Shown piece by piece: positions 47,401 through 56,100 of a DNA stretch of 64,000 nucleotides. The notes below the pieces were generated by a model. The model was not told the origin of the DNA, searched no databases, and saw only the letters and a program-made list of their open reading frames with translations. Position 1 is the stretch's first letter, and the number at the start of each line of letters is the position of its first letter. This DNA is from Phycisphaerae bacterium (GTDB lineage Bacteria; Planctomycetota; Phycisphaerae; UBA1845). The stretch lies in NCBI GenBank assembly GCA_029260215.1, contig JAJDDQ010000051.1, positions 186,001 to 250,000 of the forward strand, written 5' to 3'. The position numbers and the translations under genes were made by a program.

Positions 47401-47448
47401 TGCATGCTGGGTCTGCTTGGTATGAAGCGCAACATGCGCCGCTTCTAA
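41473..47448 (+). CDS. Giant secreted repeat protein (1991 aa) with a Cys-rich C-terminal anchor
   Basis: A signal peptide (residues about 1-27, VLTIIAAPTMADT) starts the protein. Residues about 190-1270 are made of five tandem units of 216 residues (last one 214). Each has the same order: TNGVDTNT, TLTHTAAGTIDLDTD, ATVDLSGGTS, VDVSVDGATLDCNINCAPTL, LEVATGKTLTTTTG and IADFNESCTVTTFDL. This short-strand Thr/Asp/Asn pattern suggests a beta-solenoid. The next 330 residues are also beta-rich. A Thr-Glu-Asp linker follows (TTEED repeated three times), then an Asp/Glu-rich region. The C-terminus reads SGCANGGMCGTMGLICLPMC, a hydrophobic end and KRNMRRF, like a sorting or anchoring signal. Likely an adhesin or surface-layer-type protein; no enzyme domain seen. 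Confidence 0.85.
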   Translation: MTANRSAILTKWVAPLVLTIIAAPTMADTITGATNASGVADASLLNFTSSATLTMDASLTTTATISVQTGINAVIDFTTSTNTITFATSGAAINLVGSGTLTIVGSNAAAGFTFGAATGQTLTVNGSVAGGVNANRFVIGNNTLQITSAATMAGTVTIGGASAVLNVDANATIATLDLTGNATASIASSITLTATNGVDTNTNTLIINETGTISQVDIDGTGGTVQLTAATATITTLTHTAAGTIDLDTDLCNLTVTNDIVTSNLKLILNGSGAGGVETLTATVDLSGGTTSELEVTGADVDNIVITEVDVSVDGATLDCNINCAPTLVDMNAGQGNLTLEVASGKTLTTTTGVDINDNTLAVTEAGTISKITMDTSTGIADFNESCTVTTFDLTAAGTVDVANTKTLTATNGVDTNTTTLTLNNTGTISKVDIDGAAGIVQLTAATATITTLTHTAAGTIDLDTNLCNLTVTNDIVTGNRKLTLNGSGAGGVETLTATVDLSGGTSSELEITGADADNIVVTEVDVSVDGATLDCNIDCAPTLVDMNSAAGNLTLEVATGKTLTTTTGIDINNNTLTISEAGTISKITMDTATGIADFNESCTVTTFDLTAAGTVDVASTKTLTATNGVDTNTAIVTLAGVGTITQVDIDGTAGGVRLTAATATITTLTHTAAGSIDLDTDTCNLTVTNDIVTGNQKLTLMGSGGTGQEQLTATVDLSGGTSSELEVTGADADNIVITEVDVSVDGATLDCNFNCAPTLVDMNAGAGNLTLEVASGKTLTSTTGVDINDNTLTVSQAGTISLITIDMSTGIADFNESCTVTTFDLTAAGTVDVASGKTLTATNGVDTNTTTLTLNNTGTISKVDIDGASGIVQLAAASATITTLTHTAAGTIDLDTDTANLTVTNDIVTGNQKLTLMGSGGTGQEQLTATVDLSGGTSAELEIVGADADNIVVTEVDVSVDGATLDCNINCAPTLVDMNAAAGNLTLEVATGKTLTTTTGIDINDNTLAVTETGTISRITMDTATGIADFNQSCTVTTFDLTANGTLDVANTMTLMATNGVDTNTATMTLNNTGTITKVDIDGAAGTVRLTAATATITTLTHTAAGTIDLDTDTCNLTVTNDIVTGNQKLTLTGSGGGGQDVLTATVDLSGGTSAELEITGVDADNISLTEVDVSVDGATLDCNINCAPTAVDMNAAQGNLTIQVASGKTLTSTVDVNDNTLTLGEAGTVSTVQIDTAAGVVDVNESCTVTSLTNTQNFSIDVAAGKTLTNTVNIAARTLTLLGTGTITRVDTTTGTITDNGGTTISDLRATFGSGGTFTWNGTGSGTITTLANALPGAGEKFLKDGAGSVTIASGITTSFASAAGVLFDIDGGTLVVGSAGTNDDITFNDDADEITVASGAALTTFGSFTVGAAGANVNLDAVAGSTVNFSSTSGAETLTGVADDDFNILGTLNITGADGDYTISDAFNYKLGSVNIGASNSLINLQPSGEVKFVPNSTVAVSGNGVLNFNGQASGTRITLDTTTGSGTFTINRGSSTGMTLNNVALANATYADTDSKPAICALSLTGTSFAGTVNYLGGCGSADTGGASTPPVDTTTEEDTTTEEDTTTEEDTTTEDGSDSTAIIPEDDGDVVAIDDMNDPVDSADPIMPVEDTARDDGTADVADEKVDVMIGGLRQGTAVELSTDEAGMSTLTVGDAENPELVVMIDGTETGAEIDVAFEDDGTQSLMIVNPDGGQALNVNIGGLGDNPTIEVSIDESGDQMLFFRDAAGSSYDFELEDLPEGSDVEFSTSTDGSVQLDIFDPNGENVSTTIGATNVFQTFGANVTYDQPQTSATARVLTGFAGLANEESYGGSVTVSATGLTTNSVATVELQYLDADLDGVDETSLRLHRLDTQTGEYELAGATDQGDRAPTGVAGDFGLETADNQVWAEVTSFGRFTIGVPKAVQDEPTLTSGCANGGMCGTMGLICLPMCMLGLLGMKRNMRRF
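42043..45276 (+). repeat. Five tandem 648-bp coding repeats
   Basis: Homologous points fall at 42043, 42691, 43339, 43987 and 44635 (648 apart), and the next at 45277 (642, two codons missing). A second set of points (42397, 43045, 43693, 44341, 44989) gives the same period. Units are highly similar in DNA but not identical, with many silent changes. Confidence 0.95.
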
Positions 47449-47480
47449 CAGGCCAAACGATCAACGCAAATCAGGACGAC

Positions 47481-47516
47481 GGCGTCGGGATTAGTCTCCC
47501 GGCGCCGCCTTTTTTT
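47481..47516 (+). terminator. Rho-independent terminator of the giant repeat gene
   Basis: GGCGTCGGGA (47481-47490) pairs with TCCCGGCGCC (one G-T pair), then GCC and seven Ts. It lies 33 bases after the stop. Confidence 0.85.
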
Positions 47517-47819
47517 GTCGTGAGAAATCAGCCATCGTTCAGGTGAAACTCGCCGGGCGGGCAGGTCGCGACCACTTTGACCTGCGAAAAATCGTCGTTC
47601 CTGTCATCCTGCCGCACGCACCCGCTTAAACTCCTCACCAGCCTTTCTTATCACCCCAAGAACAACATTCGCCGTTGTCGTCTCATAAGCAATCCGAAAC
47701 TATGCACGGGCCGAGAATAGGTCTCGCGACGCTCGCCCAGACGTTATTCCCATTAGCATGCCTCCCGCACCAAAGAAATCGTAGATTAAACGGCTGCGTT
47801 ACTAAAGCACGGAGGAAAA
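47517..47819. other. Intergenic region with a possible 36-codon minus-strand frame
   Basis: The minus strand at 47528-47638 can encode a 36-residue peptide from a GTG, ending KVVATCPPGEFHLNDG. It resembles a protein C-terminus and may be a remnant. Evidence is weak. Nothing else is recognised. Confidence 0.2.
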
Positions 47820-49334
47820 GTGAGCGTCAGCCCTATCTCATCATTGACCAGTTCGCTCGTTTCGAGCGTGGTGCAGACCAGCGCGGGACGGCCCTCGACC
47901 GCAAGTGGCGCGGGCTTCGGCCCCCCTTTTGTTCTGGGCGGCTCTACGCAGGATTTCAGCGAGGGGTTGTACAACGCCATCGGCGACTTGCAGGGCGCTG
48001 CCTCAACCGCACCGACCGTGCCAGCCACCCCGTCAGCCGCCGAAGAGAAACGAACAGACCAACTCACGGACGCAGCTGAGAAAATCGGTACCGGAGACAT
48101 TCAAGCCGGTCGAGAGCAGGCTGAAGCCCTGATCGAAAACAACGCCGACGACGCCTCCGCACTCTATCTGGTTGGCTACTCCTACGCGCAGGAACTGAAT
48201 TACGAGAAAGCGGAGCAGTTCTATATTCGAGCCGCATACTTTGAGCCGAACAATCAGCAACTGCAAACAGATTTAGCCACCGCCAGGTCATTGCAAAAGA
48301 GCGATGAATCCGTTCTGGCTGAGGCCCGCACAAAAATAGCCAGCCCGGAGCGTCGCGACGAAGGCATCAGCCTGCTCTTGCGGCTCACCGACCGAAGCCC
48401 GGACAACGCCGGTGCCTATCTCGCACTCGCCGATGCGTTCAGCGCCACGGGTTCCACCATTCAGGTCATCGGAGCCGTTCAGGAAGCGTTGAGTGCAGCC
48501 AGCGGACAAGACCTTGACGAAGTCGTCCGCAAAGCCGAAGCGCTCGTCGAAGAAAATCCGGAAGCAGGCATCACCCGTAACCTCCTTGGCCGGGCGCTGG
48601 AAAAGGCGGGCCGGACAGACGAAGCCATCACCCAGCTTCGAACTGCCAACCGCGGCGCCCCCGACAACGTCGCCTATATATTCGATCTCGCAGACGCCTA
48701 TGTGCGTCGCGCGACCAGCAAGCTCAAGAAAAACAACGTCACCTCCGCACAGGCAGACATGACAGCCGCACAGGCGATCGACCCCGCCAACGGCGGGCTG
48801 CCCGGCGTGGCAGCTCGGGTCGCCGCCGCGAAAGCGGGCACTGACATTACTGCCGGCCTCTACAACCGGGCGTTCGCCCAGCTCGGCACCGCAGCAGCCA
48901 AAGCACCGGACGACGAAGCGTTCAAGAAGAAAGTAGCTTCACTCTATGGTCGCGTAGCTGCCAAATTCGAAAACGACAACGATGATTCCGTCGCACTCAC
49001 CAGTTACCGAAGGGCCTACGAACTCGACCCCGAGTCAGATTTCTTAGAGAGGAAAGTGGGCGAGCTAAGCTACAGCGAAGGCCTAAAAGCCGGCACAAAC
49101 AACAACCGCGACACCGCGATTGCCCTCCTCGAACAGGCCTATCAAACTGACAGAACCAACACAACCTATCGCCAGGCGTTGTCGAACGCCTACGACCAGC
49201 GAGGTCAGTTCTACACCGCCCTCGATAAGCCCGACGAAGCGCTTGCCGATTTCAAGAAAGGTTTTTCCATCGACCCCACGAATGCCTCCGTCGACCAGAA
49301 TCTGTCCACCGCCCTCGCAGCACAAGGCAGTTGA
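47820..49334 (+). CDS. TPR-repeat protein, 504 aa
   Basis: The start is GTG 47820 with GGAGG five bases before it. Residues 1-80 are Ser/Thr/Pro-rich and contain GRPSTASGAGFGPPFVLGGS. TPR-type helical repeats follow (ALYLVGYSYAQELNYEKAEQ, AGAYLALADAFSATGST, GITRNLLGRALEKAGRTDEA and, near the end, YRQALSNAYDQRGQFYTALD). No signal peptide or membrane helix is evident, so it is probably cytoplasmic or exported by another route. TPR arrays bind partner proteins. It converges on the radical-SAM gene with only three bases between stops. Confidence 0.8.
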   Translation: MSVSPISSLTSSLVSSVVQTSAGRPSTASGAGFGPPFVLGGSTQDFSEGLYNAIGDLQGAASTAPTVPATPSAAEEKRTDQLTDAAEKIGTGDIQAGREQAEALIENNADDASALYLVGYSYAQELNYEKAEQFYIRAAYFEPNNQQLQTDLATARSLQKSDESVLAEARTKIASPERRDEGISLLLRLTDRSPDNAGAYLALADAFSATGSTIQVIGAVQEALSAASGQDLDEVVRKAEALVEENPEAGITRNLLGRALEKAGRTDEAITQLRTANRGAPDNVAYIFDLADAYVRRATSKLKKNNVTSAQADMTAAQAIDPANGGLPGVAARVAAAKAGTDITAGLYNRAFAQLGTAAAKAPDDEAFKKKVASLYGRVAAKFENDNDDSVALTSYRRAYELDPESDFLERKVGELSYSEGLKAGTNNNRDTAIALLEQAYQTDRTNTTYRQALSNAYDQRGQFYTALDKPDEALADFKKGFSIDPTNASVDQNLSTALAAQGS

Positions 49335-49337
49335 CGG

Positions 49338-50699
49338 CTATTGCGTGATCGTAGCGGGGGAGATCGCCGTCGCGGGGCGGTAGATACAGTCATGTGGGCA
49401 TGTCGCGCATTGCCCGGACGAGACGTCGCGCTCAACCGTGTAGGCTTCGCGCCCCGACCAGATGGTCTCGATGTCATGCTCGACCAGCGACCCGATTCTG
49501 AGATGCGAGTGGCAGCATACGAACACATCGCCGTTGACTTCCACATAGACACAATCGCGATCGCGCGAGCACGGCTCGACGACCGACGTAGCCGGAATAA
49601 GCCCGGGGTAGAGCATTTCAAGGCGGTCCCAATTGACGGGAATCGGGGGTGCATCGACGAGTTTCCGAACCTGTGATTCGATCAGCTCACGGTCGAGAAG
49701 ATGCAGACTGAGCGCATCGACCCCGATCGTCACAGCGTCAACGCCAAGCTCCGCTCCCAGTTCGACGAGCGCGGAGATTTCGTGCTGCGTGTCGGGAATG
49801 ACCACCATACTGATTTGAATGACGAGGGGCGCGTTGCAATCATTACGCATCGCCACCGTCCGGCGAACGTTCTCCATCGCCTGCGCGTGCCTGTCCTGGC
49901 CCGCAACCTTCTTGTACGTTTCGGGTGTCGCCGCCACAACAGAGTTGTACACGCCGCCGCCCGTACGACAGAACACGTCGGCCCACCGTTCGTCAAACAA
50001 CACCGCGTTGGTTGTCATGTCGAGTGAGGCTTTTGGGTATTTCCGCGCGACCTCTTCGGCGAAGGGGAGTGCATGACGAAACGCGGTCACTTCGCCGCCG
50101 ACCAGGCTTATCGTGTGGACGTGGGGATAAACGGCGCGTAGTTTCTCGTTGAAAATGGCGGGGTCCATGCGCTCGGTGAAGTCGGTCTGGTAGCAGAACG
50201 AACAGCGAATATTGCATGTCTTGCACATAACGATGGTGACCGATTTGACGTCGACAAGTGTACGCACGCGGCTTGGCGATCGCCCCTCGGGTGCCAACGC
50301 ATCGACGACGTAACGCCGTGGAAAAACCACGCGGACGCCGGGCGCAAGGGCGCGAACCTTGTCAGCCAGACGTTCCTCGACCGACGGGCGCTTTGCACAG
50401 AGGAGCACGTGTGTCGGCTTCCAGATGCTCAGCGCCTCGGCCAGCGAGCGGACATCCGACCGGCCTGCAAGATCGCTGTCGTCAGCAAATCCGACAAATG
50501 TCCGCCCGTGCAAGAGATCATTCGTGACAAGGTCGCCCGCCGCAAGCCAAGCGTTCCGACCGCCCGGATAGACAAGAAACCGCGCATCATGGGGTATGGC
50601 TCGAACGGCTCGCTCAAGAAGGCTGGAGGACCAGCCTTCATTAGCAACAGACGCCTCGCGTACCGGACTGTCGCAGCTTTTGAGCACATCAACGCTCAT
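49338..50699 (-). CDS. Radical SAM protein with N-terminal Rossmann-like and C-terminal Cys-rich (SPASM-like) parts
   Basis: This 453-residue protein has three parts. Residues about 25-135 look like a Rossmann-type module (ARFLVYPGGRNAWLAAGDLV, then TFVGFADDSDLAGR). Residues 152-340 form the radical-SAM core, with C162, C166 and C169 in MCKTCNIRCSFCYQTD holding the [4Fe-4S]/SAM cluster. The end carries more cysteines (PCSRDRDC, FVCCHSHLRIGSL, GQCATCPHDC) of SPASM/twitch type, for auxiliary clusters. Such proteins modify peptides, sugars or cofactors. The next gene upstream in the transcript, a methyltransferase with a similar Rossmann module, is 29 bases away. Substrate unknown. Confidence 0.88.
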   Translation of the reverse strand: MSVDVLKSCDSPVREASVANEGWSSSLLERAVRAIPHDARFLVYPGGRNAWLAAGDLVTNDLLHGRTFVGFADDSDLAGRSDVRSLAEALSIWKPTHVLLCAKRPSVEERLADKVRALAPGVRVVFPRRYVVDALAPEGRSPSRVRTLVDVKSVTIVMCKTCNIRCSFCYQTDFTERMDPAIFNEKLRAVYPHVHTISLVGGEVTAFRHALPFAEEVARKYPKASLDMTTNAVLFDERWADVFCRTGGGVYNSVVAATPETYKKVAGQDRHAQAMENVRRTVAMRNDCNAPLVIQISMVVIPDTQHEISALVELGAELGVDAVTIGVDALSLHLLDRELIESQVRKLVDAPPIPVNWDRLEMLYPGLIPATSVVEPCSRDRDCVYVEVNGDVFVCCHSHLRIGSLVEHDIETIWSGREAYTVERDVSSGQCATCPHDCIYRPATAISPATITQ

Positions 50700-50728
50700 G
50701 ACGGAGAATCCTTTCGCCAGCCGCTCAA

Positions 50729-51826
50729 TTAGACATCCAGAGACACCGTCTTGATTTTGCCGCCGAACACATCCTGTGCACGACGTCTGAGTACGTCAGC
50801 CTGATGCCAGGACGAAATCACGACGGCTCCGAGAGAATCTGTATCCACCTCTGTGGGACGAATACACGGAAGCCCCGCCACAGTACCACCGACCGGAATA
50901 CGGTCGTCAAGAACACAAGACACCTGCACGCCGCCAATATCCCTCACCTGATCCAATAGCCAGGGCGTGTGCGTACCCGCTCCGAAGATGGCCACCGGGC
51001 GACGGGTTGAACCTGCGAGCTTGGTCCATGCTTCGCGTACTCGTGCCCTGCGGCGATCGACATTGATCGGAAATTCCTGGTCGAGCGTTTCATCGAAAAT
51101 GTGATGTGCGGAAAACCTGCCCGGTGTGGCCACCGCGAAATAATGCGCACCTCCGGGACTGTCCTCGATGGATTCCGTTTGAATCTCGAAACCAGCCGTA
51201 GTGAGATACTGGCGAATCATGGCTGTGTTGAAAGACCAAAACCCATGCGCCCCCGAAGCGTAACGATCAAGCCGGCACAACGGCTCATCACCATTCCCGT
51301 CCAAATCGACCGCACTTGTGATAAACAGTTTTCCCCTGCACCGGGCGCGCAGCGCGTTGAGTGTGCCAAGCGGATCGATGAGATGATAAATCAAACCAAG
51401 ACAGAAAACGAAATCGAACGTTTCGTCATCGAGCATTCGTTCAACGCCACCGCAGCGAAACGCAACATTGTCGAGCCCCGAGGCGCTCCGGATGAATTCG
51501 GCGTGCTCATAATTATATCGGTTTCGTTCGATGCCCAGGACACGACTGGCACCACGGCGAGCCGCCCAAAACGCAACCAGCCCATCCGCGCAGCCAACAT
51601 CCGCCGCGCTCAGGCCGGATAGGTCGCTCGGCAATTCGTCCCCAAGCTGACCAAGGAGCTGTCGCCCCGAAGCGTCTACGCGCTCGAGGTCGGGGTTGAC
51701 GTCGTAATCTTCCGCGAAGCGCGTACGCAAGCCGTCAACGACTTCGATATCGTGGTACCACAGGCGGCGGCGATGAAGCTCACGCTCGATGCTGACGCTT
51801 GCTGTGTTCGATTTCAGTTGTGTCAT
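50729..51826 (-). CDS. SAM-dependent methyltransferase with C-terminal Rossmann-like module
   Basis: The 365-residue protein starts with WYHDIEVVDGLRTRF, similar to the region before the fold in CmoB-like methyltransferases. The class I fold follows, with the SAM-binding SAADVGCADGLVAFWAARRG and FDFVFCLGLIYHLIDPLG. The C-terminal 110 residues (RPVAIFGAGTHTPWLLDQV, then CVLDDRIPVGGTVAGLPCIR) form a second Rossmann-like module of the kind found in sugar C-methyltransferases. It likely works with the radical-SAM protein encoded downstream on the same small-molecule substrate; this is inference. I chose ATG 51826. A TTG at 51862 is possible but has no better support. Confidence 0.85.
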   Translation of the reverse strand: MTQLKSNTASVSIERELHRRRLWYHDIEVVDGLRTRFAEDYDVNPDLERVDASGRQLLGQLGDELPSDLSGLSAADVGCADGLVAFWAARRGASRVLGIERNRYNYEHAEFIRSASGLDNVAFRCGGVERMLDDETFDFVFCLGLIYHLIDPLGTLNALRARCRGKLFITSAVDLDGNGDEPLCRLDRYASGAHGFWSFNTAMIRQYLTTAGFEIQTESIEDSPGGAHYFAVATPGRFSAHHIFDETLDQEFPINVDRRRARVREAWTKLAGSTRRPVAIFGAGTHTPWLLDQVRDIGGVQVSCVLDDRIPVGGTVAGLPCIRPTEVDTDSLGAVVISSWHQADVLRRRAQDVFGGKIKTVSLDV

Positions 51827-51982
51827 GCTTAGGGAACCCCGCCTCCCTCGGGCGAACGCCAAGCCCGATTGCTGGACATTCCGCCCGGTCGCGTCCGATT
51901 TATCGGCCTGATATCTCTCGGGGCTGAAGCGTATCCGCGGGCACCACGCTCTGCAGCTACTTGCCTTCGCGGTGTGACAAAA

Positions 51983-52846
51983 TCATCGCCTCGATTGGTG
52001 ATCGACCCAATGACTCATACGCAGGTATTTCTCGCGACTCTGCGATTTGTACCACGCGTCTGAATCCTCCCACCAGTTCAGAAAATGCCCGTCTTTGACG
52101 AACGATGCGTGGCCGTCGCGATAAGCTGCGTTGATGCCGATCTTGTGACGCGATTTCACATTCTGAGGCCAAAGTGTGTCCGTGGCGATGGTGACACCGA
52201 CGCCGACGCGATCCCACAGTACGCCCGTCATGGCTGACCGCCGCTCGAAGCTGGATTCCGTGTGGTTGGCAATGTTGGGATTGCCCGGTTGGCCGGCGGT
52301 TTCCTGTGCGGGTGGCCAGGGGTTGAACGGCGTGTCCCACGCAAGATCGGGATCGCGTTCACTGGGACAGAAAAAAACCTCCGGATTGGTCAGCGTTCCC
52401 GACTCCCACAGCAAGCCAAAGTTCCGCCATTCGCCCACACGCTCCGGCATCGACCAGTGAAACAGCTTGTTGCGATGATAAATCGTCAGCCACTGCTGGC
52501 CCGAGACATTGAGCGCATCGAACGTATCCGGGCCAAAGCCATTGACGTCGATCTGAAGAAACGTCCCGCTGACCTTTCGAAAATTGATGTCGATGCCCTT
52601 GGGCGCCGTCGCCAGAGCGCTCTGATGGTGGGCCAGCGGTGGTGCGTAGCGATATTCGTTGCCGTAAATCTCCCAGGCTTTGTTCAAACCGTAAAGGTGA
52701 GCGAGGCACACCGTCCGCTTCGCCTGCTCACGCGCCCGTGTCAGACTTGACAGCGTGATCGACAGCAACAGGCCGACGATGGCGACAACCGCCAGCAACT
52801 CCACGAGCGTAAACGCCCGACGCGATGTAAACATCGAACTACCCAT
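51983..52846 (-). CDS. Prepilin-like secreted protein with an H-x9-DG motif
   Basis: The 287-residue protein has the prepilin leader and N-methylation site (RRAFTLVELLAVVAIVGLLL, then SLTRAREQAK). Near its end it has HKIGINAAYRDGHASF, in which His and DG are separated by nine residues, as in the planctomycete pseudopilin-like family. It has aromatic-rich regions (NKLFHWSMPERVGEWRNFG) and cysteines VFFCPSERD. It is processed by a prepilin peptidase and probably anchored in the inner membrane or exported through a type II-like system. The gene is divergent from the 1129-residue TPR/FG-GAP gene. Confidence 0.9.
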   Translation of the reverse strand: MGSSMFTSRRAFTLVELLAVVAIVGLLLSITLSSLTRAREQAKRTVCLAHLYGLNKAWEIYGNEYRYAPPLAHHQSALATAPKGIDINFRKVSGTFLQIDVNGFGPDTFDALNVSGQQWLTIYHRNKLFHWSMPERVGEWRNFGLLWESGTLTNPEVFFCPSERDPDLAWDTPFNPWPPAQETAGQPGNPNIANHTESSFERRSAMTGVLWDRVGVGVTIATDTLWPQNVKSRHKIGINAAYRDGHASFVKDGHFLNWWEDSDAWYKSQSREKYLRMSHWVDHQSRR

Positions 52847-53159
52847 GATTCTGTCTTGTCAGCCGATTGGCCAAAAACGAGTAGTGCTCCGTTACACTTC
52901 GAATGACGGGAACCTACGAACAGAGCCGCGACCGTGAGGGAGCGGGGAACCGCGATCGTCGCGCACTACGCCCATCCCGTCTCAAACACTGATGTTCGAA
53001 ATACGCATCGATCCATCTGCAACGCAGCACTGACACCAGCTTAGCACACCCGTCACAGCCAAACCAAGGCCAAAACGGGTTGAATCGGAGCAGGTTTTCA
53101 ACCTTGCACAAGACCGAATAGTCATTATCGTTCAAATCGGTGAAGCAATAGGAGCGAAT
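52847..53159. other. Intergenic region between divergent genes
   Basis: No gene is supported. The area holds the promoters of the two flanking genes. GAGCGAAT precedes ATG 53160, and TTGCAC (53104) is a weak -35 candidate without a good -10. Confidence 0.4.
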
Positions 53160-56100
53160 ATGCGCACGGTTTGGGTAGTCATTGCGGTCGCGGTGTTGGG
53201 AAGCGGCGTCTGGTTTCTTACGCGGTCCACCAGCGGTTCGGACGCGGAATTCGCACGCTTGATGAACCTGGGCCAAGGGTACATCGAAAACCGCGAAACC
53301 GCTCAGGCTGTCGAGACGCTCACACGCGCGGTCGAAACCCGCCCGGAGTCAGCCCCCGCGTTACGCAACCTCGCACGGGCACACCTGATCCCCAAACGCG
53401 AAGAGAATTATCAAGCCGCAGTCGCCTGCCTGAACCGGGCCATGAAAATCGAGCCGGAATCGTCCGCATCCAGCTATCTCATGGGCTTGGCCCTCAGCGG
53501 GCTTGAGCGGTACGAGGAATCGTTGCCGTTTTTCGAAAAAGCTGTCGCGCTCGATCCCAACACGTCAGCGCTGCGTTATCAGTTCGCATACGTGCTGCAA
53601 ATCGTCGGAGACCAGGATCGGGCCTACGAACAATTGCTCGAAACCGTGCGCCTGCAACCGCTGCACATCAAAGCCATTTACAATCTCTCGCGACACGCTG
53701 CCCGCCGCAAAGATCGCGAAGAGGCCATACGCCTCACCAATGAATTCCGGCGGCTCAAGGAACTGTTCGGCACCCAGCCGGATGACATCTTCCAACGCTG
53801 CACGCACACTCGCCCGGAATCCGCTCCGACCAAACAACCCGAAGGGACCGAACAGGGCATTCCCGTCGTTTGGACGAACGCGACAAGCGAAGTCTTCGCG
53901 TCGGAGGCTGACCGGTCCGCTACGACAGCCGCTGTCATCGAAGTGCTGGACGACGGCACGCCCGTTGTCGTGTCATCCGCTTCGGACGGATCAATCGCCC
54001 TTTTGAGTATCGGCGCGAGCGGGAAATTCGAGCGAACGGAGATACTGCCTCCAAACGCTGATAGGCCAGGTTTTCGTGCGGCGGCTGTCGGGGATTTCTA
54101 CGTACGCATTCCCAGCACCGGATCGGAGAGATTCACACCACGGCGAACCGCCCGCAACGATGTGTTCTTCGTCGGCGACACCGGGTGCCTGTTGTTGGAG
54201 CGTGTGGACGACACGACGTTTGTTGATCGCACACTAGGGTCAGGCCTGGAAGATGTTCACGGGGCTGGAGCGATTTGGGTGGACTACGATCACAACGGCA
54301 TTCTCGACTTGTTTGTGGAGAGTGGCCTTGATGGCGCACAGCTTTGGCAAAACAACTCCTATGTCATTCGCGTCGATTCAACCGGGCAGGCGGACGAAGC
54401 CATGAACGCCGAGTCGCTCGAATTCATAAACGTAAGCGAAATCGTCGGCCTCAATGGGTTATCTGCGGCGTATGAAATCGCAGCCGCGGATGTCGATGGC
54501 AACCTGACGACCGATCTGATCGTGGCCGGGGCGGAAGGAACAAGCGTGTATCTGAACACCCGTGCCGGTACGTTCAAACCAATGCCGTCTCCTCCCGGCC
54601 CTTGGCAAGATGCATTGCAATTCGGCATCGACGATCTGAACAATGACGGTTACACCGACATTCTGCTGATCAATCCGTTTGGTTCCCGTCTGATGTACGG
54701 AAACAGCAACCTGAGTTACGTTTTCGATCATACCGGCTTCCTGACTATGCGTGCACTCTTGTGCGACTTCGACAATGACGGCCGACAGGACATCATTTTT
54801 TGTGGCGTCGATTCAACAAAGAAGCGGGTGAAGGGATCGCCGCACGATGCCATTTTTAGCGCTTACCGAAACCTCGGCGCGAACGAATGGACCAATGTGA
54901 CAACTGCCACCCGCGTCGACCAACTGGCGATAAAGGACGATGCCATAGGACCCATCGCAGGCGACTTCGACAACGACGGTGACACGGACATCCTGCTCGT
55001 CACCATGCAGGAAAAACTACACTTCATCCGCAACGACGGCGGAAACGCCAACGGAAAGCTCAAAATACGACTCGCCACCATCCTCACCAACACCACAGGC
55101 CTGGGCAATCACATCGAGCTTCGCGACGGATCATTCAGAGTGTCACGATTTGTCACCAAGCTGCCGATCGAAATCGGCATCGGCCCACACACCCAATTCG
55201 ACACCGTCCACACAACGTGGACAAACGGCGTACTCGACAATGAATTCCTCATCTCCGCCACCAAAGAACCGATCGAACTCGTGGAGAAAATGGTCGAGCT
55301 AGGCTCCTGCCCGTTCCTTTTCGCATGGAATGGGCAACGCTTCCAATTCGTCACCGACATTCTCGGCAACGCCCCCATTGGCCTGTCCATCCGCCGCGAC
55401 GAAATCCTCCCGGCTGACCCGGACGAAATCGTACGCGTCGGACAAGAGAACGAACTCGCGACCCTCAACGGCGACTACGTGCTCGAAGTCGCGGAGTGCT
55501 ACCGCGAGGTACTCTACCTCGACTCAGCCGAGTTGATCGCGGTAGACCATCCAACCAACATCGAAGTGCATCCGACCGACAAGCTCATGCCCCCTCCGTT
55601 CCCCGTTTCACAAATCGTAGCTGTGGAAAACCTCCGCCCGCCGCAATCGGTGGATTCATCCGACGGCATGGATCGCCTCGAAGCACTGCAACACATCGAC
55701 GACCACTACGCCCCGCCCGGTACAACACTCCCGCCGCCGTTTCGCGGATTGTGCCACCCCATGACACTCACCATGAACTTCGGCCCCATCGACCCCGACG
55801 CATCAAACGTGCTCGCCCTCACCGGCTGGCTTCGCTACGGCAGCGCCAGCGTAAACATCGCCGTCGAACAAAACCCGTCCCTCGATATCATTCCCCCAAC
55901 GCTGGAAGTCGAAAACGCGACGGGCGAATGGATACCGGTAGACGCGATCGTAGGCATGCCCGCCGGCAAGACGAAAACCATCCTCTGCGACCTCACCGGC
56001 AAGCTGCCCGAGGGCACCCGACGCCTGCGACTAACCTCGTCATTCGAAATCCGCTGGGACCGCATCGCCCTCGGCACGCACGCCACGCTGAACCCGTCAG

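Noticed and set aside
47528-47638. 36-codon minus-strand frame
   Set aside because: Too short and without family evidence; listed only as a possible remnant in the intergenic entry.
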